This document shows, piece after piece, positions 57,801 through 64,000 of a stretch of 64,000 nt of DNA. Below the pieces are notes generated by a model that ran no database searches, was not told the DNA's origin, and was given only the letters and a program-made list of their open reading frames with translations. The stretch's first letter is position 1; every line of letters begins with the position of its first letter. The translations under genes were made by a program, and so were the position numbers. Source of the DNA: Pleodorina starrii (Eukaryota > Chlorophyta > Chlorophyceae > Chlamydomonadales > Volvocaceae); contig BRXU01000004.1 of NCBI GenBank assembly GCA_030267565.1, positions 601,001 through 665,000 of the forward strand, given 5' to 3'.

Positions 57801-60800
57801 TGATGTCCTCACTCCTCCTCCCTCATCGCTCCTCCCTCATCCCCCTCACTGCCCCCTCACCCCTCACCCCCTTGCTCCACTGCCCCCCCCTCCCTCCCCC
57901 CTGCCCCCTCCCCCCTCCCTCATCCTCCCTCCCCCTCCCCCATCCTCTCAGGTCTGAGCTGTGTTCCGCTGCCCGCCACGGCTGCCCCCTGCTGCTGCTG
58001 GCCTCCCCCGACCTGACCCTGGAGCAGCTGAGCCAGGGGCAGGAGCCGGGGGGGACAACACCCGGATCTGGATCTGGATTTGGGGCGGGGGTCCCGCAGG
58101 GCGACTCGCCCGGGCTGCAGCTGGACCTGGTGGGTGGGGCGGGCGGGGGCGGGGTGGAGTTACGGTAACAAGTTGTAGGGTTTTAGGGGGGGGCACGGGG
58201 GCTGTAGCTTGACCTGGAGCGGGCGGGGGTGGGCGGGGGTGGGGGGTGAGGTAGGGTGGGGGGAAGTGGGGTCCCGGGTGGGGGGTAATAAGGTGCTGCG
58301 AAGCCTCAGCTGCCATTGGCTTACGTTACCTGGTACGGCATGAACGTCCTCCAACATCTCTCGTTCCTGCCGTCCCAAAGCCGCTGCACCTGGCCTGGTC
58401 CAACCCCCCGCCCTCGCCCCTCCCCTCGCCCTTTTACCCCTCCTCCCCTCTCACCTAACCGGCATCCTTCACCCCTCCCCTCCCTTTTCCTCCTCGCCCC
58501 CACCCGCCCCCCCCCCCCCCGCACTCCCGTAAAACCCGTAAACCCCGCCCCTCCCAGGCCCTGGCCGCCCTTCGCGGGGCCTGGCCCTCCCGCCTCCCCC
58601 TGGCCCCCGACTCCCCCACCGCGCCCTCCGTCCTGGCTGCCCGTCTGGGCCTACCCGACCCCCTCCTCGCCTTGCTGCCTCCGGACACCCTGCGCTGCCT
58701 GGCCGTGTCGCGAACCGGGATCATGCCCGACCTCGCCTTCCTCAACGCGCCGCCGCCAGCCCTGCCATTGGCCGGCGGCGCCGCGGCGGCGGCGGTGGCA
58801 GCGGCGGCTGCTGCGGGTCTGCAGCACTTGAAGCTGAGCTTCGGGGGCCCTATGTCGGGGGGCCCGGATGGCGGCGCTCTGGCGGAGATGCTGGTTCAGG
58901 TGCTGAGGGGGAACAGCACTCTGACGGCGCTGACGCTGCGAGGTGGGTTTTAGGGTTTTGGGGATTTTAGGGGTTTTGGGGGCGGCTGGGACCGGGACCG
59001 GGACCGGGAAGTGAGGTGTGAGGCTGCGGCGACGTGGGTGTGGATGTGGAACGGCAGCGAGTGCGGCGAGTGCGGCGAGAAGGAGCAGCCCTAGCAATTC
59101 CGGAAGCAGCCAGGAAGGGGAGGGGGAAGGGCAAGGGGACGGGGGCGCCAGCACGTGACGACGCCGTGTGCTGCCGCGTCAGTGACGGGAGGAGGACCTT
59201 TCCGCCTTTGGATCGGTCCCAACGCCCCCCCTCCCAGCTCCCTCCTGCAGCGCGGGCTTGCGGCTGGCTCACCCTCCCTCCCCCACCCCCACCCCTCCGC
59301 ATGTGCGCCCAACTGAGCCACTTGCTGCTGCTGCTGCCAGTCCCTTTTCCCCCCTCCTCCCTGAGACAGCCGCCTGGCTGGCTCCCACCTCCCTCCCTCC
59401 CTCCCTCCCTCCCTCCCTCCCTCCCTCCCTCCCTCCCTCCCTCCCTCCCTCCCTCCCTCCTTCCCTCCCTCCCTCCCTCCCTCCCTCCCTCCCTCCCTCC
59501 CTCCCTCCCTCCCTCCCTCCCTCCCTCCCTCCCTCCCTCGCTCCCTCCCACCTCCCTCCCTCCCTCCCTCCCTGGCCGCTCTCCGCTCCCCTAATCTCCC
59601 GCTCCGGGTCGGCCGCTGCCACCCCTCCACCAGACCCACCAGCCCCACCATGCCTATCGCCTATCGCTGCCTGGGTGCGGTTCGCCCCTGCAGGCTGTCC
59701 CGCCGCCGCCGCGCGCACCATCACCGAAGCCGCCCTGAGCAGTCCCCTGTGCCGCATCACCACCATCGCCGTCTCCTGCCGCGTACCCGTTGCGGCGCTG
59801 GCGGGGCGATCGCCGCCGCCAGCCGCCGGCCGCCACCAGCCACCGCCGCCGCCACCGCAGGACATCGAGATCGGGGCGGCGGCCGCGGGGCGCGGCGGCG
59901 ACGGCGCCGCTGCCTCCGAGGCTCCCTTCACGGACGAGGACGCGGAGGTGGCGGCGGCGGCGCTGCGCGCGCGAGCCGCGGCAGCGGAGGGGGACGCGGC
60001 GGCGGCGGCGGCGGCGGTTCCGCCGCCGCCGCTGCTTGCGGTGACGTTTCCTCCTTCCAATCTGCGGTTGGGTCGAGCGGCGGTGGCGGTGCTGGCGGAG
60101 GCGTTGGCGGGGCTGAGGGGGCTGCAGTCGGTCAACGGGGTGGCGCTGGAGGTGAGGGTGGGGAAGTGATTGGGGTGGGGTCATGGGGGGGGGGTGAGGG
60201 GTGGGATGGGGGGTGGAATGAAGGTGAGACCGCAGCGGTGCGGCGGAGGCGACCCGGGACCAGGGGGTGGGGCAACACTCACCTGGGGGGTTATCCACGT
60301 ATAGGCCGGGGGGGATGGGAGTGGGGTTGGGGGGGCTGGGGGGGAGGCGATGAGGGCGGGTTGGGGGTGAGGGTGAGGTAATTGATGAGACATGTTGGCG
60401 GGGGGTGGGGTATCCAGCTATCCACGTATAGGCCGAAGCCCGTAAACGGTGCCGTATCAGAAGAATCCTTCCCCTCTGCAAATGAACAGCGAGGTAAAGT
60501 TGCAAGGCAGCGGGGTTTGTGCGTACCGACATGCACAAACCAAGAGAGGGAGGGGGAGGGTGCGAGAGAGGTTAGGGTTTCAGGCGGCTGCGGAGTTGAG
60601 AGGTCCCTTGGATGCCGCAATCATCCCAGGAAAGGAGGGTCTGTGCCTTCTCCGCTCGCGTCCTTTCCGCATACGTCGCGCCCCGCTGCTGCGTTGTGCT
60701 GCGCTGCGTTGTGCTGTGCGCAGGCGGCTGCCGCGGCGGCGGGGGCGGGAGCCTCGTCGGCGAGTCGGGTCGGTGGCGGTGCCGGCGGCGGCGGCACCGG

Positions 60801-63800
60801 CGGGGATTGCGGTGATGGCGGCGGTGTTCTGGACCTGAGCGGCTCCCGCTGCGGCCCCCTGGTACTGGCGCTGCTGGCAGGCAGGATAAAGGTGGGCAGG
60901 GATCCGGCGGATCGGGCGGCGGAGGCGGAGGCGGAGGCGGCTGTCCCCCTTTCAGGCCCCGAGGCGGGGCCGGGGCTGTGCCTCTTGCCACACCCTTCTT
61001 CCACCTCTTTAGTACCTCCGGCCTGGTCCCATCGTCTATACGTACTGCTGCGGCCGTGCTCTCCCTCTTCCCCCTCCCTCCCCCCCGGCCTATACGTGGA
61101 TAACCCCCCTCAACGCTCTCCTCCAAGGTCAAGAGTGCTCCCGTCAGGGCGCGCCCCAACGTTCTGTACACTTCCTCACCCTCAAAGCCCCCAACTCCAC
61201 TCCGCCCCCGCCCCCCGCCTCTCCCGCCCCCGCCCCCACCCCCACCCCTCCCCTCTCTCCCCAGTTCCGTCTGTCCTCCCTGCCCGCCCTCAACCTAACG
61301 GGCTGCGAGGTGGGGCCGGTGGGCGCCAGCTGCCTGGCGGAGGCGGCTGGAGGGGCTGGTGGTGGTGGCGGCGGTGGCGGTGGTGCTGGTGGAGGTGGAG
61401 GTGGAGGTGGTGGTGGGGGCCTGGCAGCGCTGCACACGGCCTGTCTGGCGGACAATGGGCTGGGAGCGGAGGTGAGGCGGTGGGAGGGGGGTGGGGGTAG
61501 GGGGTTGGGTGGGATTAAGTAGAGCTGTATAACAGGGGTTGGGACCTCTGGGCTGGTTGGGCCTCTCTCGACGGGGGTGTTCGCCCCCCGGCCCCGCCGA
61601 CACAGACTCCTCTCCCCCATGAGCCCCATTGGGCCCAACCGCCTTGGCACGCCCTCCTTACCCAACACCCACCACCTCCCCACACTCACTCACTCACTTT
61701 CTCACCGCCCCGATATGAAGCCCCGCCTCCCTTCACCGTTCTTGGCGCCCCAGAGCACACCCACGCGGCAAACCCACCCACCCATCCACCCACCCGGGGT
61801 TCTCTTTACCTCCTCCTCCCCCTCCCTCCCCTCCCCCCCACATACACACCACCCGATCAGGGGATAGACAGGTTGCTGTCGGCACTGGGGGGCTCAACCG
61901 GCCCCTCCTCCTCCGCTGGCGGCGGCGGCGGCGGTGGCGGCGTCATCCCTGGCGGCGGCGGCGGCACCGGTGTCAGGGCTGACAGCTGTTGCGCCATTTT
62001 GGACGCCTCCCTCAACAACCTGGCCGACGCGGGGTGCAAGGTGGGTGGGTGGGGGAGGGGGAGAGGGGTGAATGTGAGCTGCGGCGCAGGCCGCGGCTGC
62101 GGGGCTGGTACCCTGGGCCGTCGAGGGAAGGGAGGGAAGGGAGGGATCTGCGGAAGGCAGCGGGGGCAGCGGGGGCAGGGGTAGGAGGCCAAAGGGGCGG
62201 CCGCCGAACCCCCGGGCCCCTCACCGCCGGCTCCGGCCTTTGTCGTCTGAGAGGGGCAGAGAGACAGACAGACACAGCGCCGCAGCGCTTCCTTGTTCGT
62301 TCGTTCCATTCGCGGCTCCTCTAGTACCAGATGCGAGGAAGGCTTTTACCTCCTCCTCCTCCTCACCTCTCGCTCCTCGTCCGAAGGGCTCTTGGCCCCC
62401 CCCTCCCCTATCACTCCCTGACACACCCCCCCTCAGAGTCCGTGTGTCGGCCCCTTGTGGGACCGATGGGACTCCGCTCCGACCCCTTCTGCCCCACTCA
62501 GCCCTCGCCCCGCCTCCCTCCCCCCTCCCCTCCCTCCCCCCCAGGCCCTGTCCCGGTGGCTGCCCCGACTGGGTGCCTCTCTGCAGGTGCTTGCTCTGTC
62601 GCACAACGCCATCGGCACTGAGGGAGGCCGGGCGCTGGCGGGGGCACTGATGGCGTGCGAGGGACTGCGGGTGAGGGGCGGGGGGGTGGGGCGGGCGGGT
62701 CGGGCGGGGGGTGGGGCGGGCGGGTGTGTGTGTGTGCTCTGCATGTACTCCATTACAAAGATGGGACTGCATGTATTCCATTACGAAGATGGGAAGGACT
62801 GTGCTTTGGGGCTCAAAGCGCTGCGCTTGACGCACTTGGGCCTCTTGGCCCTCTCCTCCCCCCTTCCCCTCCCTCCGCTCCCTCCCCTCCCCTCCCCTCC
62901 TCTCCCGCTGTCCCTCCCCCCCGGGCCGTCAGGAGCTGCTCCTCGGTGGCAACCAATTGGGGGACCTGGCAGCCCGGGAGCTGAGGGGGGCCCTCACCCG
63001 AATGAAGGGGCTGCAGGTGGGGGCGGACTGACGTGAGGGCGGGGGGGCGGGTGAGGGGTGCGATCCAGGGGGGGGGGAACCCGCGCATCTGAGGTGCTGC
63101 GAGGGGGGCGGAGCTGGTTCCGGAGCAAAGACCGTCCAAAGACCGTACCGACCGATGATTGGACCCACCCGCTCCCAAACCCTCCCTCCCAGGCTCCCAC
63201 ACCTCCCCCTCCCCTTGCAACCCCCTCCCCCCCTTGCAAACGCACTCTTCAACCCCCCCCTCTCGGACTCGCTACAATTTCTCGGTTTGTATCTAACGCC
63301 CTTGCTGCTTGCAAGTTTACCTCGTTTTTCTTTTGCAGACAGGAAGGACTTTTCTGATTTCATACCGTTCACGGGCTCTGGCCTATACGTGGATAACCCC
63401 CCTCTCCCCCCCTCCCCTCCACACACACCCACCCGCAGGTTCTTCACCTGGCCGACAATCCGCGCATCAGTTCCGATGGGGTGGCGGCGCTGTCTGAGGC
63501 GGTGGGGGCCCTGAGGGAGCTGAGGGAGCTGGACCTGTCCCGCTGCTACGCGGGGGATGAGGGAGCCCGCCACCTGGCTAGGGTGCGTGGGGGGGTGGGT
63601 GCGGAGGGGAGGGGGAAGGGAGGGCAACACAAATCGTGCTCCCCCCCATCACTTCCCGCTCCTGGTCACACCTCAAACCCACCACCTCCACCACCATCCC
63701 CCATCCGCTCCCCCCCTCCTCCCCCCCCCTCCGTGTTAATTACCCCCCCTCCATCCCCATCCCCTCCCCTCCCCCCCCCAGGCCCTCTCCGCCCACCCGG

Positions 63801-64000
63801 GTCTCCAGGCGGTATCCCTGGAGGGATGCAAGATCCGCTCGGAGGGAGCCACCCACCTGGCAGCAGCCCTGGGCCCCCCGACAACATCAACAACCACACC
63901 CGCCGCCCCCCGCAACCCCACCACCCCCACCCCCACCCCCACCCCCACCTCCGCCGCTGCCCCCCCGCCCCGTCTGACAGCCCTGGTGCTGGCCCGCAAC
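47865..64000 (+). CDS. Coiled-coil / TIR-like / leucine-rich-repeat protein gene, 26 exons seen, 3' end outside window
   Basis: Exons: 47865-48032, 48270-48345, 48585-48661, 48993-49616, 50129-50173, 50483-50578, 52615-52707, 53287-53397, 53633-53752, 54171-54260, 54581-54649, 55028-55281, 56008-56084, 56403-56550, 56782-57052, 57498-57592, 57952-58129, 58558-58942, 59694-60151, 60724-60891, 61265-61471, 61861-62040, 62545-62670, 62933-63016, 63439-63582, 63782 onward. All phases agree, giving at least 1521 residues without a stop. Order: a short N-terminal module (MAPKAVSLAYAGRKL... to SFKEDLYRSL), an Ala/Gly/Pro-rich linker, about 200 residues of charged coiled coil, another Ala-rich linker, a TIR-like segment, then ribonuclease-inhibitor-type LRRs. 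Intron 2 uses a GC donor. CC/TIR plus LRR recalls immune or apoptosis-type receptors, but no NB-ARC/NACHT motif is seen, so function is open. Confidence 0.82.
50129..54649 (+). other. Coiled-coil segment of the LRR gene (exons 5-11)
   Basis: Seven consecutive phase-0 exons of 15-40 codons encode almost uninterrupted Ala/Glu/Arg/Gln/Leu helix, for example EKLRAALLLALEEHQ, LSRTQGELAAAVGQLREQ and SLHASLEEQRREAAALRAER, with hydrophobic residues at heptad spacing. A two-stranded coiled coil of about 200 residues (residues about 316-523) is the natural reading. Confidence 0.75.
50579..52614. repeat. Large intron 6 with GT-microsatellites and a CCATGGCCGT minisatellite
   Basis: This 2-kb intron is the longest in the gene. 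It holds (GT)n at 50582-50627 and 51793-51823, and an irregular minisatellite of CCATGGCCGTGAGTG / CCGTTCCATGG units at about 51689-51795. The part 50640-51300 has a different, C+T-poor texture with several internal inverted repeats (for example around GCCGTATAAGGC near 50838), and may be an old mobile-element insertion. A missed small exon here is possible. Confidence 0.55.
56269..56307. repeat. Interstitial telomere-like repeat in intron 13
   Basis: CCCTAAACCCTAAAACCC followed by AAAAACCC units. The plus strand shows the C-rich form of the TTTTAGGG repeat used at Chlamydomonas telomeres, slightly degenerate. Confidence 0.6.
56552..56632 (+). repeat. (GGGGGT)n in intron 14
   Basis: Runs of GGGGT/GGGGGT begin right after the donor, with more than eight G-tracts of four or five on the coding strand. 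A G-quadruplex in the pre-mRNA is possible. Confidence 0.8.
56782..58129 (+). other. TIR-like domain of the LRR gene (exons 15-17)
   Basis: Residues about 690-864 align by eye with TIR domains such as SARM1. RAYIIG stands at the first-strand position, followed by a long Gly/Ala insert; then SSAGYRVYVDPLTL (TIR: GF.VFID), APLVSRSAAVVVLG (TIR: ...ar.fVLVLS), and PARSELCSAARHGCPLLLLA (TIR: W..KEI..A...g..ivPii). The Glu of SEL falls where TIR NADases carry their catalytic Glu. The fold call is inference: identity is low and exon borders cut through the domain. Confidence 0.5.
58945..58982. repeat. Interstitial telomere-like repeat at the start of intron 18
   Basis: GGGTTTTAGGGTTTTGGGG then ATTTTAGGGG units start directly after the splice donor dinucleotide (GTGGGTTTTAGGG). 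The orientation is the G-rich TTTTAGGG strand. Confidence 0.6.
59389..59573. repeat. (TCCC)n polypyrimidine tract in intron 18
   Basis: About 185 bp of almost pure (TCCC)n with two single-base interruptions, 120 bp before the exon 19 acceptor. Long Ser/Pro/Leu or Glu/Gly/Arg reading frames across it are artefacts of the repeat. Confidence 0.95.

Larger units (their letters stand above)
58558..64000 (+). other. Leucine-rich-repeat region of the LRR gene (exons 18-26)
   Basis: Repeats of the ribonuclease-inhibitor type, about 28 residues, appear as LQVLALSHNAIGTEGGRALA, LLLGGNQLGDLAARELRGAL, VLHLADNPRISSDGVAALS, LRELDLSRCYAGDEGARHLA and LQAVSLEGCKIRSEGATHLA. Earlier, looser repeats contain large Gly/Ala inserts. 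Introns are phase 0 and fall at the same place between repeats; exon 24 (62933-63016) encodes exactly one 28-residue repeat. Such LRRs form curved binding surfaces. Confidence 0.85.

Noticed and set aside
59091..59651. Gly/Glu/Arg-repeat protein frames on the minus strand
   Set aside because: Artefact of the (TCCC)n tract.

Overview
The window is nuclear DNA of a green alga, most likely a volvocine chlorophyte (Chlamydomonas/Volvox relatives). The grounds are many short introns with GTGAGT-type donors and C/T-rich acceptors, strong third-position G/C in coding exons, Ala/Gly/Pro/Gln runs in host proteins, TTTTAGGG-like motifs in introns, tRNA-derived SINEs, and very long non-LTR retrotransposons. 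All splice models were read by eye; exon phases were checked by arithmetic.

Layout. (1) 1 to about 6.76 kb: the 5' two thirds of a minus-strand LINE, running off the left edge and carrying one frameshift between endonuclease and reverse transcriptase. (2) 7.57-8.68 kb: a germin-like (cupin) gene remnant with an in-frame TGA. (3) About 9.4-44.0 kb: a tandem array of four diverged copies (A-D) of a six-exon gene of unknown function, whose last exon encodes an Ala/Pro-rich, then very acidic, then basic protein tail. Each copy carries its own lesion. The array has collected two SINEs, a tRNA-like insert, a 277-bp (TAA)n tract, a terminal-inverted-repeat element and, in the last intron of copy D, a complete 12.7-kb LINE. 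(4) 44.9-47.3 kb: an intact seven-exon mitochondrial carrier gene on the minus strand. (5) 47.9 kb to the right edge: at least 26 exons of a coiled-coil / TIR-like / leucine-rich-repeat gene on the plus strand, divergent from the carrier gene across about 560 bp.

The most unusual content is the LINE pair. The complete copy (29904-42575, bounded by a 14-bp target-site duplication) has one uninterrupted reading frame of about 4158 codons. In order it encodes a signal peptide, a long sequon-rich ectodomain-like region, a multi-pass membrane region, a Josephin-type cysteine protease with Cys/His/Asp in place, an APE endonuclease, a reverse transcriptase, RNase H, a CCHC zinc finger and a C-terminal restriction-like endonuclease. 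The left LINE repeats the same order from signal peptide to reverse transcriptase. APE plus restriction-like endonuclease fits the Dualen/RandI group known from Chlamydomonas. The membrane-glycoprotein-like front end and the Josephin domain are the parts worth testing. Both SINEs end in a sequence resembling the 3' end of the complete LINE, which suggests that they use its machinery.
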